DNA from: Ctena decussata | Taxonomy: Eukaryota > Mollusca > Bivalvia > Lucinida > Lucinidae | Length of the DNA: 64,000 nt | Assembly (NCBI GenBank): GCA_963989385.1 | Contig: OZ022503.1 | Span: forward strand, 47,738,858-47,802,857 | Reading direction: 5' to 3' | Shown: positions 1 through 12,109 of the stretch, in pieces | Layout of the letters: each line of letters opens with the position of its first letter | Position numbering within the stretch: position 1 is the first letter of the stretch | Notes under the pieces: model-generated | Databases searched by the model: none | What the model saw: only the letters and a program-made list of their open reading frames with translations | Told to the model about the DNA's origin: nothing | Made by a program: the position numbers and the translations under genes

Positions 1-200
1 TGACGGCATTTGACATAACCACCTAATTATGATTTATACTTCGTGCGTTATCTTCCTTTCTTCTTCCGGCGTTCCCCTTGCAATCTGTCAAATGAAATGT
101 ATTGCATGGATGCATGTAGGTGAGTGCAGTGTCTGCATCTGGAGATTGAAATGATAGTTTCATAAAAATGCATTCGGATTACTTTAAGCATTTTTCAATT

Positions 201-436
201 GAGCCGCGACACGAGAAAACCAACAATGTGGTTGTGCGCCCTGCGCAGACTCAGATCAGCCTGGACATCCGCCCAGTCTGATAAGACTCTCAGCTAAGCG
301 CTCAAAGGATAGCTTAGGGTCTAAGCTAGCTCCATGCGGACAGCGAAGACTCTAATCAGACTGGGCGGATGCCCAGGCTGATCTGAGTTGGTGCTTGGCG
401 CACAACCACTTTCCTGGTTTTCTCTTGTCGTGGCTC
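201..436. mobile_element. MITE family A, copy 1 (gagccgcgacac ends)
   Basis: Non-autonomous inverted-repeat element of about 235 bp. It opens with gagccgcgacacgagaaaac and closes with the reverse complement ending in ggctc. A second inverted pair inside (cagatcagcctggacatccg against cggatgcccaggctgatctg) makes the whole element foldable. The flanks are AATT on both sides. Six more copies lie in this window. No coding capacity. Confidence 0.9.
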
Positions 437-454
437 AATTTTGTTTTGGTGTAG

Positions 455-731
455 AAGTAAAGGTAAAGGTGTTCCATAGGCTAGAAGCCGTAGGAGCAGT
501 GGAGGGGGATGGAGGGGTTAGAGACCCACTGTATCTTAGGCACAGCATATGAAAGGCAGAGCCTATCGCTCTCCTTTCGCTGTCTTATCCTTCCCTGATT
601 CGAAAAAGGTACCCATTAGCTGCTGGGTTGACAGAGAAAGCATTCCAGTCGCCAGTTCAGCAAACCCGGGGTTCGAATCAGCGACCTTGTGTACCATAAC
701 CGAGTTGCTCTAACCACTCGACCACGGCGCC
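455..731 (-). mobile_element. tRNA-derived SINE (tRNA-Leu/Ser-like head)
   Basis: Read on the minus strand it begins ggcgccgtggtcgagtggtt. This contains a pol III A box (tggtcgagtgg), followed by a B box (gattcgaaccc) about 45 bases on. An unrelated body follows, and the 3' end is a ctttac-type repeat. A second copy lacking its head lies at 62938-63083. The tRNA fold is degenerate, so this is a retroposon head, not a tRNA gene. Confidence 0.8.
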
Positions 732-1486
732 TTTCTTTTGTCTAACACTGCATAAAATAGATTTGAGTGAACATGGTGAATTTCATACATGTATATCGAT
801 ACAAACATATCTTATAAGGTTTTAAGACGTTTAGCATCATGCTACATGTAGTTCTATCAATGATACATGTAAACTTCTTTTTCTAAGATACAAACTTGGC
901 CAAATTTATTGTTCGACATAAGTAACATGTAGCAATATTTCTTAATCTCAATGTACCTGTACCAGAATCTGATGCGAATTTCTTAAAAAATCAAAGTGTT
1001 TGAAATTATCAAAAAAGCAATGGGCTGGCGAGGTAGACCCGATCCAATCAACACTCACTGACGCAGTCCCTAAGACATACATGTAGCAGCTAGTAAGAGA
1101 CGCATTCATACTAATTCTGAATGACGGTTTCTCCGACCGAGTCACCTCAATCCTATTGTCCGAAAAAGACGACAGGTAAGGGCATCAAGAAGCTGACTGA
1201 TGCAACAAGAACCTGCTAGGAGTCAAACCAATCTAAGAACTGCAAGCCAAAAGCCGCTAAGATTCATGCTACCATGGCAAGTCTGTATTAAGAAGACACT
1301 TTACCAGAAATAGGTTAAAGTCAGTACTTAAAATCAGTACTTAGGCATTGACTCCAGTGCTAAAGAAGCAGAATCAGCATTGAAACGCTTATTAAAGGTA
1401 GACAATATCCTTCGGGATAAACTGTCCACCAGCAGAGACATCGGCATTTGGTTTGTTTTATAATTGAGTCCAACGGATGCACATTT
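732..1486. other. No recognisable feature
   Basis: AT-rich unique-looking sequence. A 65-codon minus-strand frame (948-1145) has no recognisable domain. The stretch 950-1430 reads like old decayed coding material (few long A/T runs, mixed composition), but I cannot assign it. Confidence 0.4.
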
Positions 1487-1697
1487 GAGCCGCGACACGA
1501 CAAAATCAACAATGTAGTTGTGCGCCCAGCGAAGACTCGGCCTCTTCGCTATGCGCTGAAAGGGTAGCTAAAAGTTTAAGTCAAAGCCACCTCCATGCGG
1601 ACAGCGAAGATTCTGATCAGACTGGGCGGATGCCCAGACTGATCTGAGTCTGCGCAGGGCGCACAACCACATTATTGGTTTTGTCGTGTCAGGGCTC
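1487..1697. mobile_element. MITE family A, copy 2 (internal deletion)
   Basis: Same gagccgcgacac ends as copy 1. The left half is shortened: the cagatcagcctggg/ccgcccag block is missing after 'agcgaagactcgg'. Flanked by ATTT on both sides, a direct 4-bp target duplication. Confidence 0.88.
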
Positions 1698-1881
1698 ATT
1701 TCTGCATCTAAGTTCTGCTGGACCACTTAACTTCAAACGTCTGAAACAAAAGGAAATAGGCTTGTAGTCTTAGCTGGCAACGGACATCCCTTTTCGAACA
1801 GAAAAGAAAGACAGAAGACAAGATGAGAAGAAAAGAGTGGACAGAAATTTGTTTTCCTAGCACAACAAGGGCAGTTGTAAA
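1698..1881. other. Spacer without recognisable feature
   Basis: Short A-rich stretch between MITE copy 2 and the next element. Nothing identifiable. Confidence 0.4.
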
Positions 1882-3034
1882 AGCCCTGTCACACTACAAC
1901 GTTTCAGACAACGTATGTCAACGTATGAAAAATTTATCCAATACGCTGGCATACGCTGGAGATAGATTAAAAAATCAAACAGCAGCCGGTTTTGGAACGC
2001 ACACATAGCGTACTGAAACGTATAAATAACTTATTCACAACTTATCCCTTGCGTATACATAACTTATACAAGCGTATAACAGCGTGTTCCCAGCGTATCT
2101 GTAGCTTTCTTGTCTTATGCCGAACGCATGCACAACGTTAGTCTAACTTACGCCGACCTTATGTATAGCGTGTTGGAGCGTGCTTCGACGATCAGATGTA
2201 AAGCGACGGCTCTCTACAACACTTTTTATTGTAGTGGACGTTGATCGATGGACATGCCTAAAGAACGAAAATTAGAGCACTTTGCAGGTAGTAGCTGACC
2301 ACCTGCATGCCTACCGTCGTCCCTATCATCACCCGACTGCCGTGCCTACGATGGTAGCCAACCTCCCTCTCGCGCAGACTCCAATGCCTCTTAAGTGGTA
2401 TCCGTGGCGGCATCTGCAGCAGCTGTGGTGGCATCTGAAGTATTAACCCCCTCTCAAGCCCCAAAACGACAAGCAGAAGCGGTCCAAGAAGATTCCTTAA
2501 TTAAAAGTGATGAATTGCTAATCTGTATCCAATATATATCGCTGAAGCCCAGGTCGCTGGCGGATATGTTACCTAAATACGCTCAGTGCGTTCGTGATAC
2601 GTTGAATAAGTTCTAAGGTCGTCAGGCATAGGTTGGATACGTTCTGGATACGTCCGGTATAAGTTACAGGTAAGTTACCTATAAGTTAGAAATAAGTTAC
2701 GCGTACGCTCCACAATGGACCTGCTGGCTGCCGACGTATGTCAACGTATGATTAACTTACAAGTTACGTGCATGAACGTACGCATAACTTACCTGTTGCG
2801 TACACCAAACTTATGACTAACTTATAAACAATACGTCGGCGTACGCTGAAAATTTTATGCAAGCACAAAATTTTGGGCCGCATTCGACGTACAACAACTT
2901 ATACCAACGTATTTGAGCGTACTCGTAACTTGTTCAAAACGTACCCCTAACTTATTCAACGTACACCAGCGTGTTTACTAAATGTCTCATACGTCGGCAT
3001 ACGCTGATGCTATACGTCACTGTGTGACAGCCAC
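1882..3034. mobile_element. 1.15 kb element of short inverted words, gccctgtcacac ends
   Basis: Bounded by gccctgtcacac at the left and an imperfect reverse complement, gtgtgacagcc, at the right. From 1900 to 2130 and from 2560 to 3010 the interior is built almost wholly from a few words: acgtatg, tacgctgg, taacttat and their complements. A word-poor centre lies at about 2190-2540. No transposase frame; the small reading frames inside are by-products. Probably a non-autonomous DNA transposon. The superfamily is not assigned. Confidence 0.6.
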
Positions 3035-3950
3035 ATAAGGTCATCTGTGGTACCTCAACGACTTCGTAAGGTAACAGAAATAACAGAAAATAGAACTGTA
3101 TTTTTATAGTGGATTAATGTGTTCAAAAGAACAAAAACATAAACATTGTTTGTCTATTTCATAGCTGATATTGTAAGTATAACTTGCAGTTATTGCAGGT
3201 GCAGACTTAATTTAATTGTCTTAGATGAGTTGCATTATGGGAAAAGATGAATAAGGGTATGTGTGAAAAAGCGAAGCTGCAGTTTCCGCCATGTTCGCAT
3301 GGGCAGTCCATGAAATATGCATCACAGCCCGCCATGCTGTGGTCAAATTTGTGTCACTTGAGAAGGTAAGTGTGTAAGCTGGATTCTGCTGAAGTACTAT
3401 TTTTTCTGCTGAGTTGAATAAAATCTAATTACTATCTTCCTTGCAATCAATACACTACTGCATTCTTCCCCCTTCACACAACAAAGCCCGGCCCCCGGCC
3501 CCACCCCCTGCTCTACCAACCAAAAAGTCTTCTTTCATGAGAGGTTTAAGGATACCTGTCAAAAGTTCCTTAATTTCGTCCGCACCAAAATGCGATCCTT
3601 TTAGAACACCCTTTAGTAAAGAAAATAGCCATAAGTGGTGTTTTGTCAGAGCTTGGGGTTATAGAGGATACTTAATTTTTGTTATCTGCTTCCCAGCCAG
3701 AAACTGGCGAATACTGACGAGCACTTTGGGCAGAAACTTCGCAAAAACCTTGAGCAAGCCGAATGCTCCCTGTTAGGTAGTTGTCATCGATTCCTTATAT
3801 GGTTATTGTCTCTCAGACATCAGTCTGTCTTCGATCCCTTGACTTTCATAATGCTGGCTTTTCGGACGTCCTTTTTGGAGACCATCTTCCACGTCATGTC
3901 GTCTGATTCTGAACTGACTATGACATTCATTTAAGAAATACATGTACATA
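3035..3950. other. No recognisable feature
   Basis: AT-rich sequence. A 111-codon plus-strand frame at 3441-3776 contains a proline-rich stretch read from a C-rich patch and matches no domain I know. No splice or start context makes it convincing. Confidence 0.4.
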
Positions 3951-4297
3951 GAAGTATGAACACAACGGGTTTCGTGCAAAGTAAGTGACGCCCGAAGGGC
4001 GTTCACGCGAACTTTGCACGAGACCCTTTGTGCTCGTACTTCCATGAACTTCGGAAAATGAAATTTATCTCCCATAATTTCATTTATTCTTGAAATTATT
4101 AAGAGCACCGTTTTCGATTTCCAAGAGCAACATTTGTAAAAATACGACGAAAAGCTGACACAAAGCAACAGATAAGCTACTGATGTTAAACGGCCATCCA
4201 TCAAATAGTACGGCCAATGGTGTCTTTTGTTTACATGTGACGTTGGGAACCAACGACGTCGCGTGACCGACTGTCGTTCATGGAAGTATGAACACTG
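3951..4297. mobile_element. Hairpin element, gaagtatgaacac ends
   Basis: A palindrome at 3951-4045 has arms gaagtatgaacacaacgggt and its complement, with gcccgaagggc at the centre. The same end word, ggaagtatgaacac, recurs at about 4283-4296. The element may therefore extend across the intervening sequence. The outer limits are uncertain. Confidence 0.55.
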
Positions 4298-4483
4298 TAA
4301 AAAGGTTCATCTTAGGAAAATCAAAGGCAATGTTATTATAAACATGTGTACGAGGAATTCTTTTCTACCCGTACACGTTTATCAGTATGTCTAAGGTTCT
4401 TGGTGGAGTTATCTCCAATTTAACAAATACATGTAGCATAATTTAAGCGTTATTTTTTGTTTTTGGTTTTCTCACAAATTAGT

Positions 4484-4910
4484 CAAGTCAAGTCAAGTCA
4501 ATTTTATTTTGTTAAATCCTTCCAAAATTAGGATTGTTACCAAGACAAATACAAACATGTAAAATAACTAACTACAATAACTAACTACGGCATTAAAAAG
4601 GAGCAAGTTAACAAATATACACAGTATACGATCTGCTGTACAATTATCAGAAGCCAACAATGCCTTTTCTATACTTCATCATTAAACTCAACACCATAAT
4701 TTTTCATTTTATTAGTCTAAGAAATCTATTATCATTTAAAGTATTGTAAGTTCTTATGATATGATCACAGTCACTCAAAGTGTTATAACCTGGCTCTTCA
4801 CAATTATAATAGACTGTAAATAAAAAGGTAAAAAGGCACTGTTCCTTCTGACAATGATACATGACACAATTAAATAACTTTGATAGGTAGCACTTGTGCA
4901 TAATCGGGAC
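4484..4910 (-). mobile_element. Probable LINE 3' end with (ttgac)n tail
   Basis: On the minus strand, an AT-rich 3' region ends in aaaataaaattgacttgact, i.e. four ttgac units (plus-strand 4484-4501). Such short tandem tails are usual at the 3' ends of several LINE clades. Upstream on the same strand, at 4704-4901, is a 65-codon frame that could be a C-terminal scrap, but I do not recognise it. Confidence 0.35.
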
Positions 4911-4992
4911 TAAAGGCTAAAACATGGTGTATGCTAGTCATCGAATATCATAAAAAGTATAAATTAAAGCATTGCTTGTGCGGTTGTTGATA

Positions 4993-5206
4993 GAGGAGAG
5001 TCGGGTAACTTCGGACAGCGGGTAAATTCGGACGGTGACATTGTTTCCTTAATATGTCAGTTGTTTTGGAATTTAAACAAAATTAACTGGGCAAACAGTG
5101 GAAATCCTGATGAGACGGCTCATTATGAGCCGTCTCATCTGGATTTTCACTGTTTGCAATGGTATGTCCGAATTTACCCGCTGTCCGAAATTACCTGACT
5201 CCACTC
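4993..5206. mobile_element. MITE family B, copy 1 (TA-flanked)
   Basis: Inverted ends gaggagagtcgggtaacttc and the complement, flanked by TA at 4991-4992 and 5207-5208. At the centre is a perfect hairpin (gatgagacggctcat against atgagccgtctcatc). TA duplication is typical of the Tc1/mariner superfamily; the family name is inferred. Confidence 0.88.
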
Positions 5207-5774
5207 TAGATAGATGCAGCTGACATTGTAAACCATCACAAGTGCAAAACATCATGCAAGATGTGTTAACAGGTGTTTATTAGTTGGCTGGATGTTAACA
5301 GGTACAAATGCATGTTTACCATGTCAAACAGATATACTAAAATATTATCAGAAAATTTTCTTATCATCTTAACAGGCTTCCAAAGATGAGACAGCTCAGT
5401 CTGGATCTACGCTGTTTTAGCAAAGTTTCTATTTTTATATCTTTTTTTTTTTGCTTGTTTATAAATGGAGCTGTCAAAATTCAAAGATTGAAAAGGCCAT
5501 TGAGGATAACTAGGGCTGGTATGTCAAAGTTTTATAATTAAAAAGTGCATATTAGACTTTCGGCAGAATCATGTTCCGCCATCTCCCTAGGATCCCTATT
5601 GCATCAATGAATATTGAAGTCTGAGCTCAGTGCCCCAAGATGACAAATAATGCCGCTTTTGGGGCAAGGAAATACCAAACTATACCCTTTCCTAACAGTA
5701 ATGATAATAAAAACTATATTTACATTAATAGAGACATATCCTGTGATTGAACTGGCATAGTCCAACTTCATTAA
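5207..5774. other. No recognisable feature
   Basis: AT-rich, with a T-run near 5443. No repeats or frames of interest seen. Confidence 0.4.
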
Positions 5775-5977
5775 CTCTTTAAGCACCAGTGATGAAAATA
5801 GCAGAATCTGCAAACACCGTAGATCTTGATGAGGCGGCTCATAATGAGCCGCCTCATCTAGATCTACACTGTTTGCCTTTTAGTCTTTGAATTCTCCATA
5901 TGAAATGTCATAGACAAGGATCTTTTTTAATTTTTGCAGACGTAAATTTTGTCGTCTGCTTTTTGGTGCTTAAAGAG
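5775..5977 (-). mobile_element. MITE family G, copy 1 (TTAA-type)
   Basis: Inverted ends ctctttaagcacc and ggtgcttaaagag. TTAA lies to the left and TAAA to the right. A central hairpin, gatgaggcggctcat, is flanked by the word caaacagtgtagatct. TTAA targeting with such ends is typical of piggyBac/Kolobok-type elements (inference). Orientation is opposite to copies at 51829 and 61924. Confidence 0.8.
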
Positions 5978-6789
5978 TAAAACTTTACATTTCAAGCCAT
6001 TTCAATCAGATCTGTTGGCTGATATTGTTCGGCTGGCACGAAACAGAAGTTTTAAAAAGTACTACCGGCCCTGACAAAATGCTGAAGACGTAATTAGAGA
6101 GATCAAAGTAACATGTCACTGAATTTCAGATTTAAAGCATTCTGTTTGAAACAGAGTCTACCTTGGATTTTTGTTTTTGGTTTGCACTCATAATTGAGTA
6201 TAGTAGTACCTGTGCCAAATTAAGTACGACAGATGCTTATTTCTGTATGTAACTCCTTCCGTATCGCTCAACCCCAAAAGTTTAAAATAAAAAGGTCTGA
6301 GCCACACCCTAAGATAGCAGCCGTAGACTATCGACCTTAAATTGAGGTTGTCCTTAATGATTAGGAACTTGTACCCAGGAATGAGGCGCCTGCGATAGAA
6401 AGCTAGATAAAATGGAACACAGGTGTCCTCAACCGAGTCAATAAAAATTTAGACGCAAGTCAAATATGGTAGTTATTTCTTTTAAAACAAGAACTCCTGA
6501 ATATAGAATATACTCAAAACCAAAAGTAATTATACAGTTTAAATTATTGAATATTTTTATTCCCGTATCGATTCGACAAACATGAAATATTTCAGTTGGC
6601 TTCAAAGACGTGTCAAAACAGATTTCAGGAAAAAAAAGATTCATGTAGTGGATTCCACTATCGAGTTATCTGTGCTTACATTCAAAACGATCAATTTGCA
6701 TTTTCTCGCAAGTTTTTCAGGTGACCACGATTTTGGATATAAGACCTTAAAGGTCGTTGATTGTCCATAAGATCGCCTGCAAAATATTT
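5978..6789. other. No recognisable feature
   Basis: AT-rich spacer. Two small reading frames overlap here on opposite strands and have no domain. Confidence 0.4.
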
Positions 6790-7019
6790 GAGCCGCGACA
6801 CGACAAAACAAACAATGTGGTTGTGCGCCCAGCGCAGACTCAGATCAGCCTGGGCATCCGCCCAGTCTGATCAGAGTCTTCTCTGTCCGCATGGAGGTAG
6901 CTTAGACCCTTAGCTACCCTTTGGGTCATTAATAAGGAGTCTGATCAAATTGGACAGATGCCCAGGCTGATCTGAGTCTGCACTGGGCGCACAACCACAG
7001 TTTTCTCGTGTCGCGGCTC
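6790..7019. mobile_element. MITE family A, copy 3
   Basis: Full-length copy with gagccgcgacacgac at the left and gtgtcgcggctc at the right. Flanked by ATTT on both sides (direct 4-bp duplication). The internal hairpin cagatcagcctgggcatccg is intact. Confidence 0.92.
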
Positions 7020-7278
7020 ATTTGGTCTCTTTCATCCGGTTAACAGTTGGCAGTAACTTAAAGCTGTGCACACTGAAAATGTCTCCCTTTGATTTAAAAA
7101 AAGTAAATTTTAGTCAACTCTTAAAGCGTTATCTCCGACAACACTTGCACTTTTCTATAGGCGATTTGAAAAGCGTGTAGAAATCCCATTATTTCAAGAG
7201 AAAAATAGCAGACAATTAATTCGTATAGATATACGCTGTAAAGTCACTTTTGGCTTTTAGTATATACAGGACTAGTTA

Positions 7279-7375
7279 CCCAGCAGGCACATGACGTTGC
7301 ACCGACGTCGATGCGACGTTAAGACGTCGCACCGACGTCAGTACGACGTCTTTATGACGTCATGTGCCTGCTGGG
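7279..7375. mobile_element. MITE family C, copy 1 (acgtc-rich palindrome)
   Basis: A 97-bp nearly perfect palindrome with ends cccagcaggcacatgacg and its complement, flanked by TA on both sides. The core is packed with gacgtc words, including a full tgacgtca palindrome, which is the consensus CRE sequence bound by CREB/ATF proteins. Five more copies lie in the window. Confidence 0.92.
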
Positions 7376-7847
7376 TATGCACAGACAACCAAACGGTACC
7401 AAGAAGAAGAGCAAACAAAGAAAACGCCATATTAGCTCCAGTCACTATATTTTACATTTGGTCATGACCATAGGTTGGCCATTAGAATTCGTGGCAAATA
7501 TTTCAATGACAGAGAGAGATAATGAAAAACCACAGGTAGAACCACACTATGATTTCATGTATATTTTAAAACGTAAACCACTACAGCGTCAGAATAAACG
7601 ATAGAATGCAATTTATAAATTTAAAGAGTAACTACACTTGCGAGAAACTTAACAACACTTTTAGGTGTAAAGATACAACATCAATAGTGATAACCTTGAT
7701 TTAGAATTATTTGTTCCCATTACCAGTTGAGGACGTCTTTCTAAGAAAAGAGTTTGCTCTCGTATTAGAAATTCTTTCCTTGAAGAATACCTTTCACCAG
7801 AGTAGTGAGTCACTTACAAGGAAAAAGATTCTATCCTGTTCATATAA
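7376..7847. other. No recognisable feature
   Basis: AT-rich. An 80-codon plus-strand frame begins inside the MITE at 7362 and has no domain. Confidence 0.4.
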
Positions 7848-8047
7848 CAGTCAACTCTCGATATTTCAAAGTAGTTCATCTCAGACTATTTATATCTCAA
7901 AGTAAACTTACTGGTCACAAAATATTTAGTTGTTTGAGATAATAGATGTTGAAATGTGAGGAAAAACACGAAATTGTGTAAAAACTATATTCTTTGATAT
8001 AAGAGGGTATTTTGAGATATTAGTGTTTGAGATAACGAGAGACAACT
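7848..8047. mobile_element. pogo/Tigger-like MITE T, copy 1
   Basis: Left end cagtcaactctcgatatttc and a worn right end (gagataacgagagacaact). The interior repeats 'tttgagatat' words also seen in copy 2 at 13431. The terminal sequence and TA target resemble pogo/Tigger non-autonomous elements (family inference from termini). Confidence 0.72.
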
Positions 8048-10228
8048 ATACCTACCTTGCAAAAAATCGCAATCAGTGTAAGAGTGAAAGGTGGAGAACT
8101 TTTTATACAAATACGAAAACAAGGAGAACGAGATTACTACTGATTATTTTACGAATCTACCACGTGATAGCTTTGTCTACTCGCAATGCTTTGCAACTGA
8201 ATGAAAATATCAGACGAAGGCATCTAGTAAAGCGATATTTCATATGATCTGTTTTATTACAATGATAAAAATAACACTTATTATTGAATGCATCATTTGC
8301 ACTGGCTTGTGTTATGGAGTGTTTCCAAACGCATTTGTTGGTTTAAGGAATATCTGGAGATGTTAAAATGTAAATTTCTTTTGGTGGAAGTATTTAAATA
8401 TGAAATCATACCGGCCACACACACGTGTTTATAGAAAGCTATAGGGATACGCTGGCGCTATGATAGCTGTGCTTCAACTCGCGCCTGCGTAAATGCCAGT
8501 CAAAGTTTTGTAAGTGAAACAAGACTACCAAAACATTTGCATACGGGTAACTCCTATACATCCCATATAGAGGTATAAACCATAAGGAAAGTCGCCACGA
8601 ACTAAAATGCCAAATGACTTTTAAGCACAAGTAAAAGATAGATTAAATGTTCTTGAAGTAATTTCTTTATAAGCTGAATGAGAGAAAATCTTGAGTTTGT
8701 GGCACCATTCTTGATTTTATTTCATCATGATTCATCATAATTCAAACCATGTCTTACACGTTTTAAAGTGATCAATTTATGTTTCAAAAAGATACAAGCT
8801 CCAATATATATGTGTTACATTGCTTTAAACGTGTATTGAGCCAGTGCATTATTCTGTAGGCAACCCATAAGACTGGTCAAACTTAATGAAGTTATTAATA
8901 TCAATATCACTACAAGCAAGCTCAGAGAGCGAAAGCTTACTTTACTAAATGCCTTTATCTGATATTCGCATCCTCAGCAAAGAATACTCCAGCGAGCAAA
9001 GGTATCGTGTGGTAGACTGTTACTTTCATAAGCAGTATCAGTTGCAATGTTTTCATATTTTGTTCGACTACTATATTCCGTTCAATCAACCATTCGCATT
9101 ATTTCCATGGTCATACAGTGCAGTGCAATTATGCTGTACATTGCATCAAAGTAGGTGCATGTGGTTTGTCGATTTTTTACTCTGTGTTAGTCGCCAGTTC
9201 ATGCTTCCTGAGTATTTATTGAGCACAAGCATGACATAACATTGCCTAAGTAAGTTCAAGTACTCTGATAATTCCATTTTGCCTCCATTTGCGACTGTAA
9301 AAGAAAAGAACAAAATTTTGCTTCTGGAAGGGTTTCCTTTCCCAGGGTTACATGTACAAAAATACTTGTCGTCAACCTTTGAGACATGGTGGAAAAACAT
9401 GACGTTATACATGTACCTATACACCTTACAGTTATAAATAAGACAGGAAAAATGTGGTTCTCGGAGTCGTAGGCAGTATGGTCAATTGAATGCAAGTACT
9501 GGAAGAAATCTCTTAATCTCAGTACAGTAAGTTTGTAGAAATCTATTTTATACTTACATTTTTTTCACTAGTTCATGGACATGTGACTGAAGTGGCATAT
9601 AAGCGTGCTTTTGTCACGAAGTCTTTAGAATATTGCATTCTTTTGACAGTTCTAGGAAAGTGCTAAATTTAAAAACTGTAAATTTAAAGACTGTCTTTAA
9701 ATCTAAAGATAGATCTTTTTTAGTTTGAAAATTACAGAATTCTATAATAACGTGTTTGGCCAAACAGCCCGTCGCCATGACGTGGCGTCAGTCGAACTTA
9801 CATGGACCAATCAAGACGGCTTGATGACAACATCACATGTTCAATTACCGTTCATCGGTGCATGAAGCTAGTTGCCCCAAAGGGTTTACCTAAAGGAAGT
9901 CAGAGGCTAATTTAATATCTATATTTTTCCTCAAAATAACTGAGAGAATAAGGACGAAGTGCTCAAGTATTTTCTCTTTTTTTTTGATGTGGAAGTTTCA
10001 TGCTAACAGAAAGATGGATGAGTGAACAACTTAAAAACAGTAGAGACACATGTATATGTATGCTGATGTTTGGACGCAGATATTTAACCAGGTAAATGGA
10101 TGTCTTTAACCAGAAACGGATTTGCTTTGATCTTTTTAATTGCTATTTCATAATGTTTCAAAGAAGCGTTTTATTGTCTCTGATAGGAATTCTTACCTTG
10201 AATTCTAGACATAGCTTTTTAAAAAAAT
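8048..10228. other. 2.2 kb without recognisable feature
   Basis: AT-rich, apparently single-copy within this window. Overlapping small frames around 8949-9495 on both strands have no domain, coiled coil or signal peptide I can defend. Nothing else seen. Confidence 0.45.
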
Positions 10229-10464
10229 GAGCTGCAACACGACAAAACCAACAATGTGGTTGTGCGCCCAGCGCAGACTCAGATCAGCCTGGGCATCCGC
10301 CCAGTCTGATCAGAGTCTTCGCTGTCCGCATGGAGGTAGCTTAGACCCTTAGCTACCCTTTGAGCACTTAATAATGAGTCTGACCACACTGGGCAAATGT
10401 CCAGGCTGATCTGGGTCTGCGCTGGGTGCACAACGACATTGTTGGTTTTGTCGTGTCGCATCCC
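10229..10464. mobile_element. MITE family A, copy 4
   Basis: Full-length but with mutated ends (gagctgcaacac at the left, gtgtcgcatccc at the right). The internal cagatcagcctgggcatccg arm is intact. The flanks AAAT and ATTA no longer match as a duplication. Confidence 0.88.
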
Positions 10465-10489
10465 ATTAATGATTATTATGTTCTCTGTT

Positions 10490-10745
10490 TCGTGCCAGCC
10501 GGAATAATATCAGCCAAAGTATCACACTGAAACTGTCAGAAATATTGTGAACTTCAATAAATACCAAAACAGTTGCATGATTTGGACCACACCAAATCCG
10601 ATCAATAGACATCTGGTATATGTCATTAATGAATATGTTGAACAACACCCTCCCATAACTGCACAGGATTTCAGAAAGTTCAATTTACCAGATATAAGAA
10701 ATAGCATAGACTTCATGTTACATAATTGAGCTTGGTCCTTTAGCA
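10490..10745 (-). pseudogene. LINE reverse-transcriptase fragment
   Basis: On the minus strand one frame reads VLFNIFINDIYQMSID. This matches the conserved LFNIFINDI block that follows the GxPQGSxLGP motif in reverse transcriptases of Jockey/CR1/L2-type LINEs (family knowledge). The preceding PQGS block is degraded to CSYGR, and the YADD active site expected some 20-30 residues later cannot be seen. The fragment is about 75 residues out of a domain of several hundred. It ends beside MITE copy 4. It is a dead scrap with no flanking gene. Confidence 0.6.
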
Positions 10746-11309
10746 AAATGGTTAAAGGTAGGTTCCTGGACTAGCGATAACAATTATCTCCACAAAATAA
10801 TTTCGTCTTTTTCTGAGCAGTAATGAATTCTCATATTTTTCTGAATTTGTTGCTACTGAGAAACTCGTCAGATGCTGAAGAAAATAGTCGTTTTCCCTTT
10901 TGGTTTATTTCTTTCGTTGGAACTCCAGTTCTAAAAATAACTATGTTTATTAAGTCTATAAGTGGGCGATTTCTGATGCCATTCTCCAAAGGTCAATTTT
11001 CCCTTGCCGTGAGCTCTCCTAGAGGTCCTGGCATGGCGGATGGGTTAAAACTATCCCAAAATGCAATGCAGCATGACGTCAGCCACGTTATCTATTTTTG
11101 GCGCGAACTAAAAATAGCGCTAACTGGTGTGCGAAGCAGAGTTAGGAAATCCCTTGTAAAACAACTCTTCTAATATTTTTTTGATTTACACTTTTTAGTG
11201 AAACTTATTCATTTCCATTTATAAGTGCTTTCCAACAACTTGGATGAACGATCATCAAAATTATGATGCATTCCAAAGTACAGGAACCTACCTTTAAATT
11301 ATCAAACAA
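10746..11309. other. No recognisable feature
   Basis: A 116-codon plus-strand frame at 10823-11173 has no recognisable domain. The words aaggtaggttcctg (about 10754) and caggaacctaccttt (about 11280) are inverted copies and may be the ends of a worn element spanning 10754-11295. Confidence 0.45.
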
Positions 11310-11460
11310 CTCAACATTTTTCATTTTACCGCCCTTCTCATTTTGGAGGGGAAGGGGGCGATTCTCAAACGAAAGCATTTGCTCTCCAAGGAGCAACTTC
11401 ACTTCTTTAAGAGCAAATCTCATTTAGGACCAGAGAAGCAAACAGGATATGTTTTCCCAT
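11310..11460 (-). repeat. Probable family L element fragment
   Basis: Contains 'gcatttgctctccaaggagcaa' type hairpin words and 'agagaagcaaacagg', resembling the family L copies at 34400, 55020, 59985 and 62145. The match is diverged and the edges are unclear. Confidence 0.4.
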
Positions 11461-11866
11461 TGTGAAAATGGCAGAAGCGTTCGAACTGACAAAGTTCAGA
11501 GACAGACACATGGGCATTCTGGAAAGAGCATGCAAAGTTCACATGAAAATAACACATTCCTAAAATTTCAGCAAAAAGTGAGCTGTGTATGCCCTGACCG
11601 AACGGCCCAAGCTATCCACGGCACGAATAATTCGTAATTTATGAGCTTTATATTGGTTTTCTCGATACGAGCCGCCAATGTTTGCAGGTGCATTTGACAG
11701 ATATGTAAGTGTTTCACAATTTGTATAATAAAACTGTCAAAATTTTATTTGATTTGCAATCCTAAAATGCACGCTGTTCTTGCATCTTGATTATTTGCAG
11801 ATATACCATACACGGTTCTTAATACATAAGCGAACAGCACATTCACAGATTAGCCTGCAAATCTGG
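11461..11866. other. No recognisable feature
   Basis: AT-rich spacer; a 62-codon frame at 11449-11637 has no domain. Confidence 0.4.
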
Positions 11867-11975
11867 TCCCGAGGTTATAGAACATTTTTCATGCTCAACT
11901 CAGCTGAGCATGAACTTTCTGCTGATAAATATGAAAATGCAAACTAATGTAAAATCTGCTTTTAATGGTAATAAG
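11867..11975 (+). mobile_element. MITE family I, truncated copy 1
   Basis: Carries ggtcccgaggttatagaac, catgctcaactcagctgagc and ctgctgataaatatgaaaatgc in the same order as the left arm of the full copy at 59190-59405. The right arm is missing. Confidence 0.7.
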
Positions 11976-12109
11976 CCGAATATTCTGACGGTCCATTTGC
12001 TAAGTTTCGGCTTGAGTTGTTTGCTGTCGAAAACATTGTCGAGGCATAAGCTAAAAACAGAGCCATTGACAGCTTTCCGCTTAGTGTTCAGTTAGGATGG
12101 CATGATCTC

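Noticed and set aside
10823..11173. 116-codon plus-strand frame as a gene
   Set aside because: No domain or start context, and it appears to lie between inverted words of a worn element.
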